The notes below the pieces were generated by a model. The model had not been told where the DNA came from, searched no databases, and saw nothing but the letters and a program-made list of their open reading frames with translations. This document shows, piece after piece, positions 49,750 to 61,159 of a stretch of DNA of 64,000 nucleotides. Positions within the stretch are counted from its first letter, which is position 1, and each line of letters starts with the position of its first letter. The position numbers and the translations under genes were made by a program. This DNA comes from Epiperipatus broadwayi (lineage: Eukaryota; Onychophora; Udeonychophora; Euonychophora; Peripatidae), in the NCBI GenBank assembly GCA_028023455.1, contig JAQFVV010011397.1, positions 21,744 to 85,743 on the forward strand, in the 5' to 3' direction.

Positions 49750-50579
49750 CTTCAGATCTGGTTAACTGATCATCTTTGACTCAACCTAAGTTTATTTTTT
49801 GTATCCTGCTCAACAGGCAATATATCATTATGCTCTATAGAGAGAAAACTTTTACATTCATCATTTTTATTTATTACAATCAACATATCAGAGAATTGCT
49901 CACATAATCATATAAATGATCTATGTCTCTTCTGACATTCAATCCAGTTTCAAATGACTTCAGATACTTTATCAACAATGGTGCCAGGTATTCATTTTAT
50001 TAAAAAATTTATCTGAAACCCACACACCTTCACTGACTAAATTCTTACAAATGTTGCATTGTATGCTTCTTCCCTTGAAATAACTTTTTTTGATGTTTTT
50101 TATAAGTAAAAGAGTAGATAAATGCATATATTGTTTCTATTGAACAGAAGCAGATGTTTTTCAGTTTGTTGCAGTAGAAAGAAAATGCTGATAGAACATG
50201 ATTTCTATTAATGTTTTTTCCATATTAATAACTTTTACTTTCCTCAAGGAAAATTTTAAACTTTGGACTGCCTTTTCCATGAATTTGTTAAATGCTGGGT
50301 GATAGACTGGAGTCAGAACATGATGATTATCTTTATGAAGTAGTTTTCAAAAAGTGTATTAGTGAACTTTGCCCCATTAAATGGTACTAGGTTATCCATG
50401 AGTTGTAAACACTTCTTATAAAACTTTTATTACTAATTTAGTACTCGTAGTTTTCATAAGCTTATACTGTCTCCATCTGCTTATAAATGTACTATTATTA
50501 ATATTAGATATTTGTTCAAAGGTCCAACATAATGTATATGGATACGTTGTCACAATATCTTGGCCTCTATCCATGGTTT
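49750..50579 (-). pseudogene. Gypsy B integrase, core and C-terminal part
   Basis: Minus strand. After the RTE junction the sequence reads through an HYVGPLNKYL-like segment (start of the integrase core), then NLVPFNGAKFTNTLF and TPVYHPAFNKFMEKAVQSLK near 50390-50260, matching the gypsy 'DNGxxFxSxxF' and 'YHPxSNGxAERxVxxxK' stretches. The catalytic D of the first motif appears lost. Further on, a VWVSDKFF segment, then PGTIVDKVS and VRRDIDHL (~50010-49900), correspond to the C-terminal domain ending in RRHxDxL. Multiple frame changes make it a pseudogene. Confidence 0.75.
50569..50579. repeat. Left target-site duplication of RTE copy 2
   Basis: ATCCATGGTTT, repeated exactly at 53375-53385 directly after the TGA-repeat tail of the RTE. 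Both copies belong to the gypsy B integrase sequence. Confidence 0.92.
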
Positions 50580-53374
50580 GAAAAACTGTCATATTAAATG
50601 GGACATTATTGGACTTTGTGAAGTTAGAAGAAAAGGTGAAGAGATAATTGATTTAAAAAGTGGACATATACTCTTTTATAAAGGCACAAATATTGGAAAT
50701 ACAAGTGGAGTAGGATTTATTATAAATAAAAAGTAGAAGAATAACATTGTGGAGATTGATGGTGTATCAGACAGAGTGGCAAAATTAGTTATACAACTTA
50801 ATAACAGATACCAAATGCAGATAATTCAGGTTTATGGCCCAACAAGTTCTCATAGTGATGAAATAGTAGAAGATTTTTATATGGATGTACAAAAGGCTTC
50901 TGATCAGAGTAAGCAACAATTTAAAATTGTTATGGGAGACTTTAATGCTAGAATTGGTAAACAAATGAAAGTGCTGTAGATAATTTTGGTTATGGTAATA
51001 GAAATGAGAGAGGACATAGACTTGTTGAGTTTACAGAAAAAGAAAAACTTTATTATAAATTCTTTTTTTGAGAAAAATGTTAAAAGAAAATGGACATGGA
51101 AGCATCCAAATGAAGGCACGTGAGAATTGGATTATATATTGACTAACAGAAAATACATATTTCAAGATTGTAATGTTCTTAATAAATTTAATACAGGAAG
51201 TGATCATCAATTAGTAAGATGTAAGATACATGTTAATGTAAAATTAGAGAGACAAAAATTATTAAGGAAAACAATATTTACAGTTGATATTCCTAATCTT
51301 CAGAAACATTTTAATGAATTTAAATTAGAACTTACAAATCGGGTTCAAGTATTAGGAGATTTTGAATATAATTTAAATTTGAAAGAAATTAATATGAAAA
51401 TAACTGATACACTTTTAAAAACTGCAACAAATTTAGCTAGTAGGAAAAAAGCAGCAATTGACCAATAAAATTTTTACTGAGACTAGAGAATTTATGAAGA
51501 AAAGAAGGAATATGAAGATATACAAAAATGATGCATTAAAAAGGATTGAATTTCTTTTTATAAAATGGTGCAGAAAAGAGTTGAAAATGATATAAGGAAG
51601 TATAACTGTTAACTACTAGCAAGGAAAGCTGTAGAAGAAAATAAAAGTCTCAAGAATGTAAAACAACATTTTGGTATTGGTAAGAAAGTTATATCTGCAA
51701 TAAGAAAAAAAGATGGAATTATTACTAAAAAGAGAGATGAAATCATGAAATAGGTAGCAGACTTTTATCAACAATTATATAGTAATGAAGAAGTACCTGC
51801 TATATCCATTACATCTTCTGAATTGCCCAAAATTTTAAATGAAGAAGTGAGACATGCAATTAAATGTATGAAGAAAGGAAAGACTCCACGTAATGATGGA
51901 ATTATAATTGATATATTAAAAGAAGCAGGTGAAAAAATAGAAAAAATTTTAGCATAGTTATATACCAAATGTCTAAATAATAAAGTATTCCAGATGATTG
52001 GAAGAATGCAGTAATAATATTAATATTTTAAAAAGGTGATAAAGAAGATATTAGAAATTACAGACCTATCAGCCTTTTGTCAGTTTTATACAAAATTTTT
52101 ACCAAGATAATTACAACTCGTCTACAGAGAACATTGGATTTCCACCAACCAAAAGAACAAGCTGGATTTAAAAGTGGTTTTAGTACAGTAGATCATATCC
52201 AGGTATTGAGAGAAGTTATAGAAAGGGCAAATGAATATGAGTTGCCATTTTGTTTTGAATTTGTAGATTATGAAAAGGCATTTGATTCTATAAACATTTT
52301 TTAACTGATTAAAGCATTGGATCATCAAGGTATAGATCCAGGATATTGTCATATTTTAAAGAATATTTATTACATTCAAAGATCAGCCTTTCAAGCTAAT
52401 TGCACATGCATCTTTTGCGAGTGTTAAATAATAAATGAATACTTCACTCTAGCAACAACTAGATTACATAATGATATGGGGGAAGTCAATATTGAGAAGG
52501 GTATAAGACAAAGTGACTCCATATCTCCAAAAGTTTTTACAGCATTGCTGCAAGAAGTATTTTGTGTATTAAAATGGGAAACTAAAGGAATGAAAGTAAA
52601 TGGAGATTATTTAAGTAAGTTAGATTTTGCAGATGATGAAGTTGTTTTTGCAAATAATGCTTCAGAGCTGCAGGAAATGTTGCAGGAGTTATCAGATTAA
52701 AGTAGGACTAAAGATCAATGTTAAAAAAACTAATGTTTAATCGATTTGCTCAAAATATGAAAATAAAGATTGATTATGATGAATTAGAAGTTAACAGTTA
52801 TAAATACCTTGGTCAGATTATTAATACAGATGGAAACATAACTGATGAAATTAATCATAGAATTAAATTTGGTTGGAGTGCTTTTGGTAGAAATAACTTT
52901 ATACTAAAAGGAAATATTTCTCTGTGTTTGAAAAGGAAGGTTTTTAATAAATGTGTTTTACCAGTTCTTACTTATGGATCTGAGACTTGGACACTTAATA
53001 GAAGAGCAATACAGAGACTTCAGACCACTCAAGGAAGTATGGAGAGATGCATGGAAGAGATTGAAAATGCAATGTATGGGTAAGAGAACAAACAGGTGTT
53101 ACTGGCCTCATTGAAAAAATTAAAAGTTTGAAGTGGAGTTGGGCTGGACATATTGCTGAAGATATGATAATAGATGGACAATTAAAATCTTAAACTGAAT
53201 TCCAAGAAATTGTAAAAGACCCAGAAGGAGACCACATGTGAGATGGATGGATGAAATAAGAAAGTGTGCAGGGGTGATGTGGAGAAGAGAAACTAAAGAT
53301 TGGAGAAGATGGATTGAACTTGGAGAGACATTCATTCTGCAGTGGATTGATAATGGTTGATGATGATGATGATG
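50580..53374 (+). mobile_element. RTE-type LINE copy 2, inserted in gypsy B integrase
   Basis: RTE LINE truncated near the start of its endonuclease domain. It is bounded by an 11-bp perfect target-site duplication (50569-50579, 53375-53385) and ends in (TGA/GAT)n at 53358-53374. It carries more endonuclease sequence than copies 1 and 3. An unrelated insertion of about 80 bases lies at ~52372-52452. The LINE is oriented opposite to the gypsy element it interrupts. Confidence 0.92.
50590..53360 (+). pseudogene. RTE endonuclease-RT polyprotein, copy 2, broken
   Basis: Pieces: 50600-50735 (CHIKWDIIGLCEVRR, endonuclease with the catalytic Glu motif), a stop at 50734, 50749-50979 (QIIQVYGPTSSHSDE and GDFNARIG), 51127-51468 (SDHQLVR), 52077-52304 (RT motif A DYEKAFDSI), 52476-52700 (IRQSDSISPKVF and LDFADDEVVF) and 52718-53083 (connector, LTYGSETWTL). 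Motif B has QSDS where the other copies have QGDS, and motif C has an extra Glu, so even the readable parts are mutated. Many frameshifts occur between 51470 and 52080. Confidence 0.87.
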
Positions 53375-53385
53375 ATCCATGGTTT
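53375..53385. repeat. Right target-site duplication of RTE copy 2
   Basis: Exact second copy of ATCCATGGTTT; the first two bases overlap the end of the GAT repeat tail, so the true duplication is 9 to 11 bp. Confidence 0.9.
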
Positions 53386-54480
53386 ATTAATTTTCCTTGG
53401 TAAATCAGCACAGATTGGCAATAACAGCAAGTTTTTATTCTCTTATTTAAGTTCAGGATTTATTTTCGGCCACTACACATATGGATGTGTGACTGATTTT
53501 ATCTGTACTTCAAGATGTTCTTTTTGTAACAACATTAATGCTTGTTTCCATCCTTTTGCTAGTATTAGGACTTGATTAATCATCAGGGTACAGCGATTAC
53601 AAATTGAGAAACTGATGAACATTTCAAATTGCTATAGCAATGAAATTTGTTTGACATTTTATCCTTCTGTTGAGGATCTGATTTTTACCTTCTTATATCC
53701 AAAATTTCTGTTTGACATTCAATGACTTTAGAGCTATTTAGATATTTATTGCATCCAACATGTTTAGTTCTGTAAACTTCTAGTTTTGTTTTTCACAGGC
53801 CAGTCATGATAATACATCTACATACAAATTTTTTTTTTTAATTTATAAAACAAATTTAATCAAATTTAAACAAATTTAATAATTCCATCATTAAATATCA
53901 TTTCACCTTAAAACTTCTTGGCTTGCATGTTCAGCATTTTTTATTTTTTCCAAAAATTCCAAATTTAGGATGAGGTCCATACATACTGTAAAACGTCCAT
54001 ATATATATTTATTGATGAAGTTTTTTATTGCAAATATAGCCAGAGCTTTTTCATCTAATTGGCTATATTTTTTTTCAGTGATAACATTCTGTAGGCATGA
54101 GTGATTGGGCATTCACTTTCACCATGCTTGTGGGTGATATCTGCTCCACACCAAAATCTGAAACATCTGTAATAATCATTTTCAAATCACTATGGCAATG
54201 CACTAAGGGTCACTCTAACATCAATAAATCCTTGGCTTTCTGAAATGCTATTTGTGCTTATCCGTCTATTCCCTGTGTTTTTCTTTTTGCAATAACTCAT
54301 ACAATAGTGTTAATACATATGATTTTACTCTGTAAAATGTTTCGTAGAAATTCAACAGTTCCTGAAAAGCTTGTACATTTTTTACATACTTTGGAGTGAT
54401 GGTTTCTTTTACAGCTATCACTTTCTTAGAGTTGGGAATGTTTTCCATTTTTATTTATCATATGTCCCCAAAATTTTATA
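53386..54480 (-). pseudogene. Gypsy B RT end, RNase H and integrase N-terminus
   Basis: Minus strand. It begins FWGHMINKNG at ~54478, then KKVIAVKETITPKYVKNVQ (54448-54266, RT connector). RNase H follows: an AFQKAKDLLML segment, HSDLKMIITDVSDFGV (~54190, first catalytic Asp), KKYSQLDEKALAIFAIKNF and INKYIYGRFTVCMD (54080-53960), and DVLS at ~53800 near its end. The integrase zinc region lies at ~53530-53390 (YV*WPKINPELK, then the cysteine pair region), up to PW at the RTE junction. Stops and frameshifts throughout. Confidence 0.78.
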
Positions 54481-54483
54481 TCA

Positions 54484-55260
54484 AGTTCTGCATTGACATA
54501 TATTCCTCTCACTAATTGGCAGTCATTTCTTGTGTCAAATTTCTTTAGAACATTGTTATATTGAAATATATACTTAATGTTTGGTCAGAACATTACCCAA
54601 TTCAGCTATTCCTTAATTTGTATATTTTTATGCCCATTTTCCTTTAACATTTTTCTCAAAGAATTCATAAAGCATAGTTTTTCTTTCAACTCTATAATCG
54701 TTCATTCCTGTCATTATTATCAAATTTATTCTCAGCCCAATCATGATTCAATTGCTTAGCAATCGAAGCATTAATGTTTCCTATAATAATTTTAAAATGT
54801 TTGATTTGGTTAAAAGCATTTTATATATGTATATAAAAATCTTCTACTTTCTCATGACAGTGAGAACTTATTGGGATATAAACTTGAATTATTTGCCTTT
54901 GGTATTTTTCATTAAATCGAATAATTAATCTAGCCACTGAACTTGATATACTATCAGTCTTCACAATGTTATTTATCCACTGTTTATATATGATAATTTT
55001 GTTTGTGGTTTTAATTTTTATACCTTAATGCTAAAGTACATGTCAACTTTTTAAATCAATTGACTCATCTAACTTCACAATGTCCAACAAATGTCCTATT
55101 TACAATTGAATAGTTTTTCCAATTTATTCAAGTGATTTGCTGTTGTAGATATCTAAATCAAAGATTGCCATTGAATTTTATTCTACCATTAATGGAATCA
55201 CTGCCAACTGCTGTCATGGAATGATAATTTTACAGCCTTTTGGGACTAAAGGCCATAATT
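54484..55260 (-). mobile_element. RTE endonuclease fragment, antisense
   Basis: Minus-strand RTE fragment more diverged than the other three. It starts near the N-terminus of the endonuclease (STTANHLNKLEKLF, about 55150-55115), continues through WTLCEVR (~55080), QIIQVYIPISSHCHE (~54890) and a degenerate SDH region (NDCQLVRG, ~54510), then stops at 54484, where gypsy B sequence begins on the same strand. RT and tail are missing. It retains endonuclease N-terminal sequence that the other copies lack. Confidence 0.78.
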
Positions 55261-58200
55261 TACTTTTGACTGTCATGATTATAAATATCTTAAAAAAAGA
55301 TCATTCACATCCACATTTATCTTGCTTTCAAGATATTTCAGTTCTAAAAAGAAAAGCTTAAAGATAAAGCCAATAAATTCATCATGATAATTTATGCATG
55401 TTGCTGAATAACCCATGTTTGTTTGCCACATAAATATCACATAACATCTACAATGACATAAACATAGGGAGTTGCCATAAATAATTTGTTTTGACTTGTT
55501 TTAATGCTTCAAAGAGGAATAAGTTTTTGCTCCATATATATTTGACTTAATATCTTAAACTTACATAAAATTTTAATCTATTCCAGTAAACTAGCTTTTT
55601 TCAAAGAGGAATCCTGAATTATTTTCAATCAACAGAAACTTCTTGGTGTTTATATGTTGGATTTAATATCTAATCTTACAGAAACTTTTGATCTATTCCT
55701 ATGAATCAGGTTCATAGTAGTTTTTTCATCTTTGGTACAGTCAGAATTATTATTTATAGTATTTGATGTATTTAGAAGGAAAAAGGAAGGAAGCAATATA
55801 TAACAAATCCTGCTGGTGTGATTTATTTCATATTTATAGATAACCTAAATATCTAAGTAATATGAAATATTTTACATTTTACAAATTATTTTATCTTTAT
55901 TGGTTTTTATATTAATATATATATATATTGTATTAATTATAATGGGCATTTATTTATTTAGATATAAACTAGTTATAGTGTATTGCTTCAGTCAATTAAT
56001 ATGACTATTATTTTTTAATGATAAAATGTTTGCATTAAATTTTCATGTGTTCTGTTTGTAATATGGATAAAGATTTGTTGAGAGATTTGGACAACTTCAG
56101 TTTTGGTTTTTTAAATTACTGTAAATTTTACTAATTGTATTTTTGTAAGAAACTTATTCTTATATAAATGTTTTTTTTTCCATTGCTACTGTTACTTCTT
56201 GGTATTCTAATGTTATTACTCCATGTTGAATTATTTGTTGTTATTGCTAATAGTCTCTTTTCACTGAGTATTGATTGGGATAAGAATTGGAAGTTTTCTT
56301 ATATAGATGAAAGGATAAACTATAAATAGATATTTATTTTCAAACTGATGTTTGAAAAAGTTAGTTATTATAGAATCTATTCATTGTAGCTTACATGTGT
56401 AAGAATTCATATTATTAGATATAACGCATTGCATTCCAATTATTGAGAATGATGTTACAATACAAAACATCATTTGATTCTTTAAATTCTATATTTTTGA
56501 AGATTTTTCATGGGATTTTTTTAATTTTTTGAGCATTTTCTTCATTTCTGACAAATGTCCATTAACCTACTTTTTTCTAAAAATGTTATATGTTCCAACA
56601 AAATATATATATGTCAACATCAGACATTTATTAATAAATATGTCAGACATGTATACAGGGAAATTTTTTATTAAGTGATTTTCTACGGGATAAAAATTGA
56701 TATTAATTATCAAAATGTAAATCAAACCCCTTGTAGAACACAGTAATAGACTGCAATTAAGCAAAGGTTTTTCATTAGTTTTTTACACTTTAATTTATTA
56801 TTTTTGATGATAACTTTTTCTAAATGATTTTTTTTGTTTCTAAATACCATGCACTATTTGATAATTAACTAAGCATTTTAATATATAAGGTGAGGTGAAA
56901 GACGGAAAATGTATAGCATATAAACACAAAGTAGAAAATATTAAATATATTATTTTGAACTGTGTAGTTTTAAATAAGTACACTTTTAAGATTAGGAAAT
57001 TGTGAGAATAAATTTAAAAAACTTTAATGTGGATAACATAATATTATGGATAAGTCTATTTGAAAATGGAAAGAGTCATAGTGGAGAGGGAAGTAATTGG
57101 AAGTTATGACGTTTTCAGAAAAATCAAAAATAGGCAAGGATTGCCTGATTATTTTAATGGCTATCATTATTTATTTCATTTCTTGAAGGCAATATGATCG
57201 TAGAATTAATTATCATTTTTGAATGAGTTTTTGAGTTTTTTATTTGAAATTTGTTTTCACTAATTTAGAGTTTCTCAATCTATTTGTAGTGACAAAATGA
57301 CTATGGATTGGCCAAAAATGTTCCACTATATAAAGGCTTCCAAAAATAATAAATTAAAAAATATTTTTAATTTATGTATAACATTACAGAGGCAATAGCA
57401 AATATTTCATTTTTTACTAAATATTGCTTTAAACTACAGTATATAGTAATTTAATTGTATCTACTCATCCCATTAAAAGTGACATAATTATATATATTGC
57501 CCATATTATTATTTTATACACATTTAGAGTAGAACAGAATGTTTTTTTATTATGATTTTCTTCTTTTAGCTAGAAGTCCATTTCTTGCACTTTTGTTATT
57601 AATTTGCTGATCATTGTATACAAAAATAGTAATTGAATATTTTATTTCATGTATTTGATTTAATAAACTGAAGCTAATAATTGTACATATTACATTTGTA
57701 CAATTACCTACTGTGTTTGTGATTCATAAAATATCTTTGTAACTTATGTAAAAATAGATCCTAAATTTTTCTCTGTCTCTATATGCATATATTTAAAGTG
57801 TATCATACCTATTTTTGAGTTTTATTAATGAAAACCAATGGATGATAACTACTGTATAGCAAACAGAAGTTTGAAAATATAAAGGTAGTAATATTGTTAT
57901 ACTTTTGCATTCAGTGTTTTTTATATGTAAATTCTTTAGATGTTTTATATATTTATGTCTTTATGCTTATTTTATGAAATTTGATAGTTATGTTCTTAGA
58001 AAGATAGTAACAAAATAGAATAAGAATGAAATTTGCATTTTTGTTTTTGTCGTCAATATTCTGTAAATAAATACTTTATTTCTCTTAATGTGGCTGGGAT
58101 AAAAACTCAAGTTGAGAAATGCAGACTTGTCACTATGAATCTTTAGTTCTTTTTATATAAATTAATATTAGAGCAATTTTTGTGTCTATAGTTCATAAGT

Positions 58201-58514
58201 CTGCATATGTAATTGTTTGCACTTATTTTTGGATTTTATGTAAAGCAAAAACAATGGGGTTTAAAATAATTTTGATATGTACATAAAAGAAACAAGTATT
58301 TGGCTTTTCTCTGGTGTTAGCGACTGGAAACATAATACATTTGCATCAGTAAAGATATTATATGCATCAGTTGATAAAAAGCTTAAATGAGTTGCTTATT
58401 TTAAGAACATTCTAATGATAATTTTTTTTTCTTAGTAAACTATGATTATTTGCCATCTATGATATGATATGCATGTAAATAAATGTGATTAATATTATAT
58501 TTTGTTTTGTTTAG
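55261..58514. other. No gene recognised
   Basis: AT-rich. A diverged direct repetition (ATTTAATATCT...CTTACA...AATCTATTCC) occurs at ~55545-55600 and ~55660-55700. A 43-codon open stretch at 57067-57198 starting MERVIVEREVIGSYDVF was noticed but matches nothing I know and is within chance length. No RNA gene was seen. Confidence 0.45.
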
Positions 58515-59625
58515 GTCTAAGACATGGAAAAAGAGAAGAATTGAAATATGAAACACATCGATTATAGATTCACACAAGTCTTCATATTCATGTAAGGATT
58601 GTAACACTTTTAATCAAAACAATATTCTTTGACAAAAAATTGTAGTTGAAAAGTAACACATATAACTATTTGTAATAAAATGTTATGAAATTATGAACTA
58701 CTAAAAGAAAGCCAAGCAGCTTTGAATTAAAAAAATTTAAAATAAAAAACGGTAATAGGTCATATCTGTTTGTTATTATCTTAAAGACAAGTGATTATAA
58801 CATGTTTAAACATATATTTAAAATAATATATTTTATGATTATATAAATGTCATAAAAGTTCACAAAATGTCTTGTTCATTGAAATATGTAAAGTCATTGT
58901 ATCACTATTTGGAATGTTACAAAACACTCATCTTTTTGAAAATATAATATGGGAAAAATGGAAAACTGTTTACCTTAATTTTTATCATTATGAGGGGCAA
59001 ATTTTTATAGGAATGAGAAACTTGAGAAATCATAAAAGAAGCCATATAAAATAAAAAAGTATAAAGGTAAGGAAAATGATTATATTTTTATAACTTTTGG
59101 TAAAAGTAAAATTATGGAAAAACCTATTACAATATAGAAAGTTATTTATTGCACTTGGTGTGAATTCAAAAGTTTTTATAAAGGATTTATAAGAAAATAT
59201 GAAAGAACACAAAGAAGTAAAATGTTTCCATTGTTGATTAGAGCTGCAGATAAGTTTCAGAACACATCAAAGAAGTAGGAAAAGAAAAAAGTTTTTTCGA
59301 TGTAGTTGGTGTGAAGCAAAATTTCAGGATGCATGAAAAAACCCATAAATTAGAAAACTTTTTCAATGAAGATTGTGTCAATATTCGACTATTGAGAGGG
59401 GCAAATTTAGAATACATGAAAAACACAGAAAACATTTTCAATGTTCTTTGTCTGAATATAAGACTGCAGGTAATTTTTCAGTATATGAAAGCACATATTT
59501 GAGAAAAACCTTATTTTAATTTATGGGAATATAGGAGTGTTGTAAAAGGAAGTTTCAAAATATATAAAAGAACACATACAAGGGAACATTTTCATTGTAA
59601 TTTGTGTGAATATAAGGAATTTATC
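58515..59625 (+). pseudogene. C2H2 zinc-finger array, decayed
   Basis: Remnant of a Kruppel-type DNA-binding protein. Visible units in successive frames: SYSCKDCNTFNQ (58582-58617), NLRNHKRSH (59020-59046), a CFHC unit (~59220) followed by FRTHQRS, FFRCSWCEAKFQ (~59295-59330), RIHEKHRKHFQCSLSEYKT (~59402-59460) and FKIYKRTHTREHFHCNLCEYK (in part, ~59554-59616). The last shows the linker HTREH, a degenerate form of the canonical HTGEKPF. Spacing near 84 bases per unit fits tandem fingers. Stops and His/Cys losses are frequent. TTTTGTTTTGTTTAG at ~58500-58514 would serve as a splice acceptor. At ~59625 it passes directly into gypsy RT sequence. Confidence 0.72.
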
Positions 59626-60565
59626 ATGTGTTTAGACAATGTATTGTCATGAGTTGTGGTTACTTCTGAAAACATCTCAGATCATTTTCATCATATTAAT
59701 ATATTTTTGAAATAATGTGAAGAGAAACATATTAAAATAAATTTAAACAAGATAGAAATAGCTGTTAAGGAGTAGAATTTTTGGGCATATTGTAGTATAT
59801 AATGGGATAAAACTGCATCCTGATAAAATAATGTCTATTCAAAATTTCTTATTCTGGATAATAAAAAACAATTATAATCTTTCATTTTTGTATGCAATTT
59901 TTATCATAGGTTTTGTGAAAATTTTAAATGATACTGTTTATATATTGAATTTGATAATGAAAGATGAAAATGGACAACAAAATTTTTGAATAGTATACTT
60001 ATATTATTCTAACTCCCAAAAAATATTTTTATGTTCAAACTGACAGTTGTGGGTATGGTCTAGAAGTTTTCTTCCAGTTGGACCATGAAAAAAAGCATGT
60101 GTCTTATATTTCTTGAGTAGATTGTTGAAGGGTACAGAATTGCATTATACCACCACAGAGAAAGAAGCCTTGGCTGTCATATGGGCTTTTCAAATGCTAT
60201 GGCTGTACTCGCTTGGGTCTAAAATAGTTGTCATTATAGATCACAAGAGCTTAAAATTTATTAGTGGAAGCTAGTTAAATTGTTAATGGCTAGTTACATG
60301 GAGCCTATTACTTCAACAGTTTAATAAGGTTCAGTGTTGTAAAGGAAAGAATATTGTAGCAGATATTCTAAGTAGAAATTCTGTAAAATAGACACATCAT
60401 ATTAATTTAGATCATGCTTTTATCATTGTCATTTCCAGTAGTTGACAAGTCAGTAAAAAGTGATTTAAAGAATTTAACTATTTTACAATTATATGTTTCA
60501 AAGTTGAATGTTATCATTCAATATTTGGGTGCAAGAATTGAATCAGTAGCCATAATAAAACTTCC
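59625..60565 (+). mobile_element. Ty3/gypsy family A fragment, + strand
   Basis: Plus-strand fragment of the same family as the minus-strand element at 9-12 kb, collinear with 11010-10110 reversed. It begins at the RT catalytic region with MCLDNVLS (the gypsy YxDDVL motif, mutated), then EKHIKINLNKIEIAVKE (~59725-59780), KLHPDKIMSIQ (~59810), RNase H DSCGYGLEVFFQLDHEK (~60045), YFLSRLLKGTELHYTT (~60105) and EKEALAVIWAF (~60160), HKSLKFI (~60240), and a KGKNIVADILSRN end (~60340-60380). It has no LTR and no integrase, and similarity stops near 60565. Confidence 0.8.
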
Positions 60566-60671
60566 AAATTGAAATAATTTAAAAACTTTTACCTTAGTCA
60601 GCCATCACTTTCACCAGAGCATATATCAAAATATCAACATCTAAATTTTATCAAATAAATAAAAATAAAAT

Positions 60672-61159
60672 GTTCACCTTATCAGTTCTTCAATTTACTA
60701 TACGAAGTCATTTTTCCACGTAAATATAATTCTCCCCAAAGGAAATAAAGTTTAAGAGTTATTAAAGTGCACAATGAAGTATTCCAAGATGTGAAAGAAT
60801 AATGGTTTCATATTCTTCCTTAGAAGAAATAAAATGATGATGAATGTTGAAAGGTAAAGTTCCTTGATCATCCTTCAAAGAGGTAATCCAAATATTCATT
60901 CTTTTAAATATTTACGTTCATCTTATGAGTTCTTCAATTTAATATACAAAGTCATTTTTCCACGTAAATATAATTCTCCCCAAAGGAAATAAAGTTTAAG
61001 AGTTATTAAAGTGTACAATGAAGTATTCCAAGATGTGAAAGAATAATGGTTTCATATTCCTCCTTAGACGAAATAAAATGACGATGAATGTTGAAAGGTG
61101 AAGTTCCTTGATCATCCTTCGAAGAGGTAATCCAAATATTCATTCTTTTAAATATTTAC
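60672..61159. repeat. 244-bp tandem duplication
   Basis: Bases 60672-60915 are repeated at 60916-61159 with roughly ten substitutions and one small change, sharing CATTTTTCCACGTAAATATA and CCAAATATTCATTCTTTTAA. Non-coding in all frames. Not similar to anything else in the window. Confidence 0.93.

Larger units (their letters stand above)
49656..54480 (-). mobile_element. Ty3/gypsy family B element, split by an RTE insertion
   Basis: Minus-strand gypsy remnant: end of RT at 54480-54266, RNase H 54240-53790, integrase zinc region 53620-53386, then an RTE LINE (50580-53374), and the rest of the integrase at 50579-49750. Removing the RTE rejoins the integrase with no lost bases other than the duplicated 11-bp target. 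The 5' part (LTR, gag, protease, most of RT) is absent, replaced at 54484 by an antisense RTE fragment. This family differs from gypsy A at 9-12 kb and 59.6-60.6 kb in protein wording. Confidence 0.82.

Noticed and set aside
57067-57198. 43-codon open stretch beginning MERVIVEREVIGS
   Set aside because: It looked less repetitive than its surroundings, but is too short and matches no family I know.
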